A stretch of 64,000 nucleotides of DNA from contig AP026548.1 in assembly GCA_026075535.2 (NCBI GenBank), positions 8,990,001 to 9,054,000 on the forward strand, read 5' to 3'. Position numbers and translations under genes: made by a program. Below, in pieces: positions 30,405-40,189 of the stretch. Every line of letters starts with the position of its first letter. Position 1 is the first letter of the stretch. The DNA is from Tricholoma matsutake. Its lineage: Eukaryota > Basidiomycota > Agaricomycetes > Agaricales > Tricholomataceae. The notes under the pieces are model-generated. The model was not told the origin of the DNA. It saw nothing but the letters and a program-made list of their open reading frames with translations, and did not search any database.

Positions 30405-33345
30405 TTACATAATAGAGGGTTGTAGAGGGGAGATGTAATCAATGTTTGCTGATGTAGACACAGTGTCAGCCCTGAATGCTAATTTGTGCCATAAAGCCCG
30501 CTGACAGTTAGCATAGGCTAGGGGGCCAGGCAAGGTATTCTCTGAGTGCAAGGCTGACTGCCACAATTCACTGTGATAAATGAAATACTACACAGTCCAC
30601 TGCATTTCATATGTGACCAGCAGAAATTCCTCCTTCCATCTATGTCTCTGAGCCCGTGAGTGAAGCCAATGTACTCACCTGACTATCCAAGAAGTTCAGT
30701 GCAATGCAAATGAAGTCATCAGAGTTGTCAACATTGTAATGGCTGATTTGTGAGGGAGCAATGTCATGGTTGGCAACATTGGCAGCATTTTGTAAATCTG
30801 TTAAGGTTTCCATGTGGGATGTGAGAGCTTCCCTTTCCCTTTCAACAGATTGCATGTCAGAAACATTTGGTGATGTACCAAGTCGGTGGACTTTGTCTCG
30901 TAATTCAATCCTGGTGTATGCCAACAATGGGTTGTGATATATGAGTATGTTAGGCAGTACTTACTGCATTTGTTGAATGATGATTGTGAAATCAATCCAC
31001 TCCTCAACCACAGATTGAACTGGTGCCAGTGCCACTCCCATTTCCAATGCCAATGACATTCCCACTCCCACTCCCGATCCCTGAGTGGCATAGATATCCA
31101 GGGCCTTAACATCTGTCAGCCTGAGTGATTCTGCTGCAGTCACTTCATCCTCCCATCTTTGGACTGCCTGTTGACCAAATGCTGCTGTAAGGTCAGCATG
31201 GTGCTTGCTGAGTTGCATGGAGATCTCAAGGGATTCTTGAGATTTTGCACACAGCATAGCGGTCATGCCAAGCATTTTCTTGTGATTTGAGTCCATAGCA
31301 TGATTGTCGAGCATTTCTGCCCGATGTGGCAAGGTCACTGTCCTGACTGTTGGGAAAATGGAATTCAGCGATGACCACAGGGACTCTAGTATTTCTCCTG
31401 CTACGATGCCAGAGCCTGGAATGAAAGATGGAGCATAGCGAAAAAAGCATTTGTCCTTGTGGCCATGTACATGCATAAGCCCAATGGCCTGGTCAATGGT
31501 CAGGTCAGCTGAAAGATGTGGACCAATGCGCTCCAGAAGGTAGATGATGTACTGGCAGACAATGTCATAAATCAGCATTACTCCCAGTTGAGGGTCAACC
31601 CTGGTAGTCTTCAGTGCTTGAAGGAAAGCAAAGGCAACATTCTTTTGCTGTTCTCCCCAGAATAAGTCTACCAATGCATTGGGTGTGTAACATCCATGTC
31701 GTGCACATGCAATGGCAGCTACTCCAGTCCTATCACATGCCTTTGATGCCAGAAAAGCATTCACAATGGCTAGGAATTTATTTTCACAAGGTGCCTTCTG
31801 CAAAAGGGGTATGGATCAGATCAGATCAGATCAGGAGTGGGCATGGGAGTGGGGGCGGGAACAGCCACAGCCACAGCCACAGGAATGGCAGTGGCAATAG
31901 CAGGGGCAGCAGCGAGGGAAGTGTACTTACTGTTAATTGTTCTATGGCATCTTGGAGAAACTGCTTGTATTCAGCCTGATTTGGGGCCATCCCAGCTCCA
32001 TCCCATAGCCATATATCAGTATCAGAGTTTTTCTGCCGAACATGGTCAGCTTTGAAATTGCCATCGGCCACAAATACGTGTTTAAAAACAAATCTAAGGT
32101 GTAATATCATTTTAGAGACCACTGCACAAAGCAGGTGCTTAATCACCCACCAGTTCTCATCATCCTTCCAATTTTCCGGTATATTTATGCCTACTTGAGG
32201 ACAAGGTGGACAGAAGTTGGCGAGTGATCCTGGTTCAGGTTTCAACGGATCTTTTTGATTGTGACCATACCCAGCCCACTTCAATCTTTTCATCCAACGC
32301 CATAAGTGGGACATGCACCGAAGCTCATGGTAGAGGTTGACCACTTCTCCAGGCCTCATTGGCAATGTGACATGCTGAATCAATTGGTAAAACTGGTAGG
32401 CTGATGCCTTCAATTCCAGATTACAGAGCTGAAAATGATCCAGGACATACATGGTGAAAAGAGTGTGTATTTTGTTGAAGCTGGTGGGTAGCAAGTTACT
32501 GCTTACCAGGTCCAAGGGAATTCTGTGCTCCCCTTGACACTGGCAGGTAACCATTGCCAAGGGATGTATTCCATTCGTATGCATGACACAGATGTAACTG
32601 TTGTTCAAGGCATTGGCAGTGGATGGTCTGAATGTAATATTGGCATCAGCATCGGGAGCGGGAGCAGCATCAGTCCTCATGTGTTCAGCTGTTTCAGTAG
32701 CATTAGGCAAATATGGATCAAACCCATGGATGTCTTCATCGGTGTGTTCAACTTCATGTGCATCATTGCCATCAAAGAAGTCTTGTAGGCTATCATCAAC
32801 ATATGTATTGTGCGCTTGAATCAGAAGCTCATCAAGGGAATCAAAAAATGCTTCATCGTCCCCCGCTTCATCTGCCGTTGCCATTGCTGTTGCCACTCCT
32901 GACTCATGATACGGGGCCGATGCTGATTGATGTGATGAAGGCCGATGCTGATCATCACCTGCAACTCTTGTTCTGCTTTATCCTTCATGTCCTCGAATGT
33001 TTCCAGATATTCCATTTGGAACTGAAGAGCATTGCAAATTGGCTGATCTGTCTGGTGCTGAACTAAGAGGTATGTGCCAACCTCCCATAACTCAGCCCTG
33101 TGAAAATGTGTGCCAGTCCAAGATTCAATGCGATGGAAGGGATTTTGCCTGTGTGTTACCCACATACATGTTCGGCAAGGTGTTCTTCCTAGCAAACAAT
33201 TGACGCATCTCCAAATTGCCTGTTTATTGAATGAACAGTGGTTGCAAACTTGTTTGTCAATTGACCATGCCTGCTGAGACAGGGATGTTTGCAGCAGTTC
33301 ATCTATTCATCTGACAAACTCCAAGACATAGTCTCGCTGCCTCTG
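30405..33345 (-). pseudogene. KDZ2 transposase with CxC2 cysteine cluster
   Basis: Counterpart of the KDZ1 transposase. The CxC2 exon (about 33345-31940) keeps CNHC, RCVNC, CRTC and RQNPFHRIESWTG without the stops of KDZ1. The next exon (31803-30966) has YDIVCQY, HGHKDKC and GEILESLW. The intron between them (about 31804-31930) is enlarged by a hexamer tract. Then QIELRDKVHRLG (with CGA at 30898-30900, TGA in KDZ1) and the helical C-terminus with ENTLPGPLAYAN. Compared with KDZ1, about 110 codons between the ALN(F)LD segment and the last exon are missing, as is the basic N-terminal exon. A TAG in the last exon (TV-stop-YFIYHS) also breaks it. Confidence 0.85.
31830..31915 (-). repeat. Hexamer tract in a transposase intron
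   Basis: GGGAGTGGGGGCGGGAAC followed by ACAGCC and GGAATG hexamers, inside the intron of the KDZ2 transposase. The KDZ1 intron lacks it. Confidence 0.7.
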
Positions 33346-34724
33346 TTATTTGTACATGAGCCTCCAGAGAAAACAAAGTGAATGTATGTTAACCCATTGC
33401 CATTGCCACTGCTGATGATGTTATTGATGTTTTGCAGTCGAGCAGAGAAGAACCTGGTTAAGCATGTGGAGGAGACTGCATGACAAGAGTGGCTAGAAAT
33501 GGGGGTGCTTTCTGTGACATTCATGGCCTACACTGCACCTGATGGTTTGATGGTTGTTGATGCATGAGTGAAAATCTTCCACTGCCATTGCCGCTGCCAT
33601 TGCCGATCCCGCTCCTGATCACAGTCATGAAAATGTTTGATCATTGATGGCCACCCCTGCATGATCCTTCATAGACACATATAATAATGAGATCACAGAG
33701 CTGAAGCACCACTTCATGGGCTATATCAAGGCTTTACGTGCATCAGACGTTGCTTCAAGGTCAACAGGGCATGTGACTCAATGCAAATCTGACTTGAGAT
33801 GACTAGTGATGGGTTCCCCATCCTACCCACACCAGGGAAAGGCTCACTGTACAAGAGAAAAGAGCCATAGGAATGGTTTAAGTTGTATGTTGGGCAGCAT
33901 TACAGTATGATCACTTCCTTTTCAATGAGTTGTTACTTATCTGCATGCAGAACTAGTGAACAATGGTCATACTCGCCATGTTCCATTCACAGCAATTGCT
34001 GAGCACACATCAACATTCATCAATCCTGAATATCTCCCAGCCAGGTTCAAATGGACAGACCCACGGAACGTGCAAAAGAGTGTCATAGAAGACTTCTTCA
34101 ACCACATTCTGCAGTGGCAAATGGCACAGGGCCATGAGAGGGCATTCAGGTTCAAAATAATCAAGCTACATGATGGTAGTGTCTCTCCTGCACAATATCC
34201 TAATGATTTGAATAGCCCTACACCTTCTTGACAGATGTACAAACACACTGGCTGATGTAATGCAGATGCCGCTGCCATGCCCGATGTAGACTCCCCCACT
34301 GCTGTGCCCGGTGCAGACAACCTAGTGGCCAGTGCTGACTCATCCTCTCCCATGCCTGTGCCCATGCCCAACCCCGAGGGCCAATCCCAAGGCTTAGCTG
34401 CATCTTCTCCCAACCCACATTCACAATCAAGAGCCATAAAAGCTGAAAAAGGCAAATCTAAGCCAAAGAAACCTGGCCAAAGGTCAATGGCAGAACAGGC
34501 ACACAACTCAAACACAAGTGCAACTCTGTTGAATGATGTACTAGTCGATCAAACGATGATGGACATACTCTGTAGAGCTGGCGTCACTCAGCCACAGCCA
34601 ATTAATGGTCCAGGTGATGGTGAACCGCAGTATCTTATACCTCAAGACACATACATGAGGTACATGGGACCCATGTCAGGCAACAATGTGAATGACCCCC
34701 CTATTGATCTGTCCCTGTTCTGAA
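33346..34724 (+). pseudogene. KDZ2 cargo gene B, 5' deleted
   Basis: Counterpart of the gene at 10709-13105. Exons 1 and 2 are deleted together with the divergent promoter; homology begins at about 33430 with MGVLSVTFMAYTAPDG. Then a decayed exon (about 33640-33906), an intron with the same GTATG..CAG borders as KDZ1 (33907-33952), and an open segment with PEYLPARFKW and VIEDFFN. The last part (34277-34724) reads TQPQPING and YLIPQ and stops after DLSLF without the minisatellite tail of KDZ1. Several stops and frameshifts. No function known. Confidence 0.55.
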
Positions 34725-36674
34725 ATGACAACTCCACTCCGCCTCCTCAACAAATCACAATGTCCTAAACCTCGCCCCCTTTTTGGTGGCCAGGACACGG
34801 GAGCAGCCAGGATACAGGAGCAGCCAGCATATGGGAGCGGCCAGCATGCCCAACATAGGATTGTCAGCGGTTAGCTATCAACCAATGACCCCACCCCCAT
34901 CCCAACAAAACCTGACAATCAACCAATCAGAGGGTCGACACTGAAAGACAGCTGATGACCTTTCGCAACAGGAGGCCATTTTAATCACAACCCTTGGTAA
35001 AAGAGAGAAGAGGAAAAATGTGAAATTTTCAGACTAATTATACAACAATATTTCTGTATGAATGTAAAATAAAATGGTCCAACCATTACTTTTTTCTGCC
35101 TCATTTGACCCCCTCTCTGCCCTCGGATGTTCCCGCTCTCTTTTTCAGGTTTGGCTGAGGGCTGGTACTTCTCGAAGGTCAGGTGGGTGACAAATGGCGA
35201 GGGGATCAGTGTAATTGTGGAGGAGGAGGGGAATGCAATGCCAGCGGTGAAGGAGGGGCATGTGGTACAAACACATTGCTGGTGGATACCGTTACTGGTT
35301 CCACAGGGTCAGCATTGGGGATTGAGGGGGGTTGAAGGAGGGGAGGAAGGGGCACATCCACAGAGGTCATATGTTGAACTGATTCCTGAGAATCTTGCAG
35401 TGTGGCGGCAATGACCTTGATTTGAGGACCATGTCCTTCTTCCTCAAGCCCAGTGGGAGTGGGAGCAGGAGCAGCATGTGGAAGTACAGGAGTGGGAGCA
35501 GCAGGTGGGGGTGCAGGAATGGGGGTGGCAGTGGCAGGTGGGGCATCAGGTGGAAGTGTGGGAAAGGGAGTGGGAGCAACCTTGCATCCATCTTCCTCAG
35601 GCCAAGCCACCTCATGTCTATCTTCCTCACTACCAGCATCAGCAGCAGCAGACCTGTGCCAGTGATCCTCCCAAACAGCGTCCCCAGCATCCTGCTCATC
35701 TTCATTGACCTCCATACCATACCTTTGCCTATAGCTTGGACCCTCTCCAAGATAGTGCAGCTCACCTGCACCATTGTACAACACAAGGGGTTGTGGGCGG
35801 AACCCCATGTAATCTTCCATCTCATCCATCCTCCTGCTCAAGCTGGCCATATTCTCCTGTATGTTGGCCATTGCTCTGGGAAAGTTCTGATGGAGCCAAT
35901 CACCCTGATTGTACAGATGATGCTCCAGTTCTTGTATACAGTTGTTGAAGTCATGGAGCTCCCCAGCAGTAACGGGAGTGGGAGAGGGTGAGGGTGAGGG
36001 TGAGGGCAGGCATTTGTGCACGATGTCAACCATCTCAACATCAGAGGAATATGTTGCTGTGGTCAATGCTCAGTGGTTATTTGTATGTTGATACATAGTA
36101 CTTACCCTTCAATTTTCCTTTTTCTTCCCTCGTGAACCTCTGCAAGGATCCAGCCTTCTTCACATTTCTTCTGGCTGCACCCTTTCCTTTCTCTGGCTTG
36201 TCCCCTCCATGACCATCTTTCATTTTTTCGCACTTGACTTTGCCCTTCCCACATTTGAAACATGCGCCCTTCCCATTGACCTGTTCATGACATTGTTGCC
36301 CAAGCTGGAAGCATTGTATGCAGGGAGTGGACCTGCACACCAGTTGTCACCATTGTTCCCTTTGCTCCCTTTGCTCCAACAATCCATCTCCATCGCTTTC
36401 CATCCCCTCTGATTCCCCATCATTTTCTAAATCCTCACCAGAGCCTGTAATTTACCCTCCCCCACCTATTCCAGTCGGAGTCCAGTTATTCCAGTTGGAG
36501 TCCAGTTATTCCAGTCAGAGTCCAGTTATTCCGATTGGAGTCCAGTTATTCTGGTTATTCCGACCAGATTCTGGTTACTCCAGATCCTCAACTTAGAGTA
36601 TATAGCCTAATGGATAGTCAAATTTCAAGTCTTAAGTTGTCAAAGTGCCTACAAAATATATTTGTGCAGAGTAA

Positions 36675-36754
36675 GGATTGAACTCAAGACATCTTGATTA
36701 GAGTGATCACATGACAAACCAAACATGTGTGCTTAACCAGTTGAGCCACAGGAG
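36675..36754 (-). repeat. tRNA-like SINE head, minus strand
   Basis: Minus strand TGTGGCTCAACTGGTTAAGC (box A-like) and GAGTTCAATCC (box B-like), about 45 bp apart. Probably tRNA-derived. Confidence 0.5.
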
Positions 36755-37484
36755 AATTATTAGATAGTAATATAATGTTTATTCATGACACTCTAATTTT
36801 TTTCGAAGTAGTTAAGATCAATTTTTTTTAATTAACCACATCCCTCACATTGAATGCAAGGGAGTGGGGATAATTGTAATTATATACATAAACAAAAAAT
36901 CCTCCCTCTCACAAGATGCAAGAGGGAGTTTTATTTATATACATAAAAAGCAAACCCCTCATGCCAAACGCGAGGGGGGAGGTAAAAACATGAAGAAAAA
37001 AATCCCTCCCCCACGCAAAATGGGGGAGGGGGGGCACAATACTAATAAATAATTAAAAATACAAAAAAATCCCTCCCCACACAAAGTGCGGGGGAGGGGA
37101 CATGACCCCGCTGTTGTCTGTCCTTCCACCCATGATCCACCCCACGAGCAGTTGCTCGTGAGGCTGGGGGTGGGTGGCTTGTTGTCATTTGTCACTGTCA
37201 TCCCCTGTCTGAATTTCTGTTTTTTTCCTTTTTTTTTGGGGGGGGGGGGTTTGGGCACGTCAGTGCGACATGGCATGGGTACAGAAGTTGGTGGGTGCTT
37301 ACTAGGCAAGTACCCCCCTTCCAGGGTCTCCTGGCATCCCTCTGCACCCTCCTAGCCCATGTCAACAGCCTCACATCCCATTTGAATGGGGAGGAGGGGA
37401 TCGGGTGGGCATGGGCATGGGTTGCGCATTTTTTGTTGTGGCAGGTCGTCCCCAGTAGTATACAACCTAAAAAGCAATAAATTA

Positions 37485-37760
37485 CAATTAGTTAGTTTAT
37501 CAAAACAAAAAGCAAATGAAAAAAACTCACATAGGGCCCAAACAACATGATCTGCATCATTTGGGCCCGTGTTGGCTCGTTTGTGGGTGGTGGCATCGTT
37601 ACTAGTAGATTATAAAAAACTAAAAAAATGAGTTAGTTAGTTTATTAAAACAAAAACCAAATGAAAAAAACTTACATAGGGCCCAAACAACGCGATCTGT
37701 GTTGTTTGGGCCCACGTTCCATCCAGTCGGCTCGTTTGAAGGTGGTGGTGATGGTGGCAT
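37485..37760 (+). repeat. 150-bp tandem duplication with GGGCCC palindromes
   Basis: Two copies of a unit: TTAGTTAGTTTAT, an A-rich stretch, ACATAGGGCCCAAACAAC, then GTTTGGGCCC and GTTGGCTCGTTTG. Each contains a palindrome (GGGCCCAAACAAC facing GTTGTTTGGGCCC). A single related copy occurs at 19400-19500. Confidence 0.75.
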
Positions 37761-37984
37761 TGGGCATGGGAATGGTGGTGGTGGGTGCACACGCAGTGGT
37801 GGTGGTAGAGTGGAGAGGAGGAGGAGGCAGCGTTGGCAACAGTGGTGGTAGTGGTTGGGAGCTGGCAGTCATGTGTCACGTGTCATGCGTATGCATACTT
37901 ATCAATTATTTCGTTAATGGCTGTGATTAACTATGTACCTTGGTTGGGTAATAAAAGTATTACATGTATACCAAAGAATAATTG

Positions 37985-38062
37985 CTTGGTAGCTCAGTGG
38001 TTAAGTGTGCTGTCATGTATGCAGACCCAAGGTTGAGAGTTCAATTATTGATGTGTGTCGAA
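37985..38062 (+). repeat. tRNA-like SINE head, plus strand
   Basis: TGGTAGCTCAGTGGTTAAGT (box A-like) followed by GGTTGAGAGTTCAATTATTG (box B-like). It faces the copy at 36675-36754, giving an inverted pair inside the insertion. Confidence 0.55.
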
Positions 38063-38489
38063 CTTTTATTTGGGAAAGCATGTGCATTCTGGTTATTCCG
38101 GTTAGTCCAGTTATTCCTGTTATTCTGGTTGTGATGAGTCCGGTCAGATTCTGGGGATTCTGGCTGTAAATTGGATCCTTATTCTGACCAGAATTGTGCT
38201 GCATAGGGAAAACTACATACAAAAAAAATTCCACTGGATTCCAGAAATTCTGGAAATTCCGGCCAGACAAACCGGAATCCAACCGGAATAGGTGGGGGAG
38301 TGTAAAGTACTCACCAGAGCTCCCACTGCTGCTCTGAAGTTGCCTGGTCCTGCCACTCCCACTTGGCCTTGCTGGAGTGGTTGGGTTGGGTGGTGCCGAT
38401 GGGCGCGCATCTGGGCATCGATGTTCTGGCTGGCGTCACCTGGATCCTGATGGCTCCACTGGCACCTGTGGTTTCCTTTGCCTGGTCTC

Positions 38490-38660
38490 CCCTTGAGCTC
38501 CCACTCCCATTCCTGTTCCCGCTCCCATTCCCATTCCCGTTCCCATTCCCATTCCCATTCCCATTCCCGTTCCCATTCCTGTTCCCATTCCTGTTCCCAT
38601 TCCTGTTCCTGTTCCCATCCCCGTCCCCATTCCCATTCCCATCCCTGTCCCTGTCCCTGC
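38490..38660 (-). repeat. CCCATTCCCGTT hexamer tract in gene Z
   Basis: About 25 hexamers of CCCATT, CCCGTT and CCTGTT type. On the gene strand they read as Gly-Met-Gly-Thr or, in another frame, Trp-Glu-(Trp/Gln)-Glu. Confidence 0.85.
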
Positions 38661-39343
38661 TCCCATTCCCCTCTGTTGTCCCACTCCCATTCTTGTTCCC
38701 ATTCCCACACCCCCACCTGCTGCTCCCGCTCCTTGTAGTCCTGCTCCTGATCTTGAAGGACCAGCAGGCACTCCCCCTCCCACTCCCGATGCCAAAACCC
38801 TTGAGGTTCCCACAATCCCACCTTTTTTGTTGAATTTCTTCATCGCGCGCAGCTGAACTTCCATGAAAATCTCATCTCCCGTTCTATCAGAACTTCCCCA
38901 TGCTACCAAAAAACCCCACAAGAAAGACTTGGCACCAAATGCCACTTTCAAATCCTCCCCAAGATCCCATCTTTGCCATGAAAATAATGTGTTCTACAGT
39001 ATATTAGTCCCACTGTCATCCTGATAGTATTTTACTTACAAGTGCCCATTTTTGTTCCCTCATGACAGCCTTGATGTTTCATGTTTGAAGGCCATTTCGA
39101 ACAGCCTGCTTGATCTGGCTGATGTGGCTGAGGACTTGTTGAGCTGTAACATTCATGTTGAGATGAGTCAGGGTGGGGATGGGGATGGGGATGGGAGTGA
39201 TGGGGTTTGAAAGTCAACGAAAGTTGGAACAATGAAAATCAACCATCATGTGTGTTTGTTTATCAAGGCCAAACAAATAACATCAATATCTGATCACTAG
39301 ATTAGATGCACATCATAACCTCTGCTACATTGATCCATCCACA

Positions 39344-40125
39344 ATGAGTGACCAGCAGCAAATGCAAGGCAATGTTCTAGATGGCTATGTCCCTATCTGA
39401 GCTGACAATGGGCACCACTATTTAGTGCCCCACTTTATGATTCCCACCACTCATCAGGCGATGAATGCCTATCACCAGAAGTTGGAACTTGATGTCTGTA
39501 ATGCAGATGGAGGGGTAAGCTTTGTTGATTTCAAATCAGGTTGAAGTTAAGGGCTGCTGCCATGTCTCTGGCCACTGCTGTATCTTGGCCACTCCCATAT
39601 CCTGGCTGCTCCCGTATCCTGGCTGCTCCCATATCCTGGCTGCTCCCATATCCTGGCTGCTCCTGTATCTGGGCCACTCCCGTTTCTGTATCCACTCCCA
39701 TGTCTTGTCTATCCCAACTGACAATATGATCAATTTGCAGTCTGGGAACATGACCACGCCGCCATACTACCTGGTGGCCCACAACCAGCTCACCCTACCT
39801 GCCAATCCAGTAAGTGTCATCCTCATTTGTGTTTCTACATTAGTTCATCCCGTTGCAGGACTTGACAGCCAGGGAGTTGTTGAGCTGCCATGCTGAAGTG
39901 AAGGCTCTTCAAGACCAGCTTGGCACATCGTACAAGGATGCCAGTCATTGTCTGTACATGGCCAAGGTGGAGAAGCTTGAACAACAAGATATAACATTGA
40001 AAACATATGCCATTTTGAAGGAAAGGGTTGAAAATAAGTTGAAATCATTTGAAAGGAGGTTCTCAGAAATTATGCTGTCATCCCACTCAGACGCTATGGC
40101 CAATCCCCCTGCCGATTCCCAGTGA
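39344..40125 (+). pseudogene. KDZ2 small gene S (unknown, coiled coil)
   Basis: Three exons with consistent phases: 39344-39514, 39741-39809 and 39859-40125, giving about 168 codons. Exon 1 starts MSDQQQMQG and has HHYLVPHFMIPTTHQAMNAY. Exon 2 repeats the theme as PPYYLVAHNQLTLPANP. Exon 3 is strongly helical (ELLSCHAEVKALQDQLG, KVEKLEQQD, VENKLKSFERR), consistent with a coiled coil. One TGA (39398-39400) stands where CGA would give Arg. The first intron is enlarged by a minisatellite. It lies next to the right terminal repeat, and KDZ1 has lost the corresponding region. The YLVP motif also resembles YLIPQ in gene B, so the two may share a small fold. Function unknown. Confidence 0.5.
39585..39675 (+). 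repeat. TATCCTGGCTGCTCC minisatellite in intron
   Basis: Five to six copies of a 17-bp unit, CATATCCTGGCTGCTCC, in intron 1 of gene S. A related motif (ATACAGGAGCAGCCAG) appears at 34800-34850 after gene B. Confidence 0.8.
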
Positions 40126-40189
40126 TGTGGAAGGATAATTAATACCTTACTCATTATATATATATCTATGTAGCTTTTGTCTGTATTCT

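Larger units (their letters stand above)
36447..38310. mobile_element. 1.9-kb insertion with splice-like ends in gene Z
   Basis: Termini GTAATTTACCCTCCCCC (left) and the inverse of GTACTTTACACTCCCCC (right), continuing through ACCTATTCC. Flanked by a direct repeat TCACCAGAG, 9-11 bp with one small indel. It interrupts what is a continuous exon in KDZ1. On the gene strand the left junction reads CTCTG|GTGAGTAC and the right junction TTACAG|GCTCTG. The ends resemble those of KDZ3 (CTTTACACTCCCCCC), so it may be a non-autonomous relative. Inside are two tRNA-like heads in opposite orientation, tandem CCAGTTATTCC units, a 150-bp tandem duplication and two GGGCCCAAACAAC palindromes. No open frame of note. 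Confidence 0.65.
35100..39000 (-). pseudogene. KDZ2 cargo gene Z: Zn2Cys6 protein
   Basis: Counterpart of the gene at 13285-15540. N-terminal exon (about 39000-38311) with KVAFGAKSFLWG, EVQLRAMKKFNKKGG and a Gly-Met-Gly-Thr hexamer tract. It is split by the 36447-38310 insertion. Then an acidic stretch, an in-frame TGA at about 36352, and an intact cluster PCIQC-x6-C, CFKC-x6-C (36323-36230) with a basic tail. After an intron (GTAAGT at about 36106), the exon from 36066 has a helical ELEHHLYNQGDWLHQN and MASLSRRMDEMEDYMG region that could form a coiled coil, then LYNG, Pro-rich tracts, and a KYQPSAKPEKES end. Six cysteines in the spacing of fungal binuclear clusters plus a coiled coil suggest a DNA-binding dimer. 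Confidence 0.6.

Noticed and set aside
38213..38951. Three overlapping long frames around the gene Z repeat (Trp-Glu, Gly-Met and Pro-Phe types)
   Set aside because: Hexamer repeats keep all frames open; only the frame with KVAFGAKSFLWG and the downstream exon is plausible.
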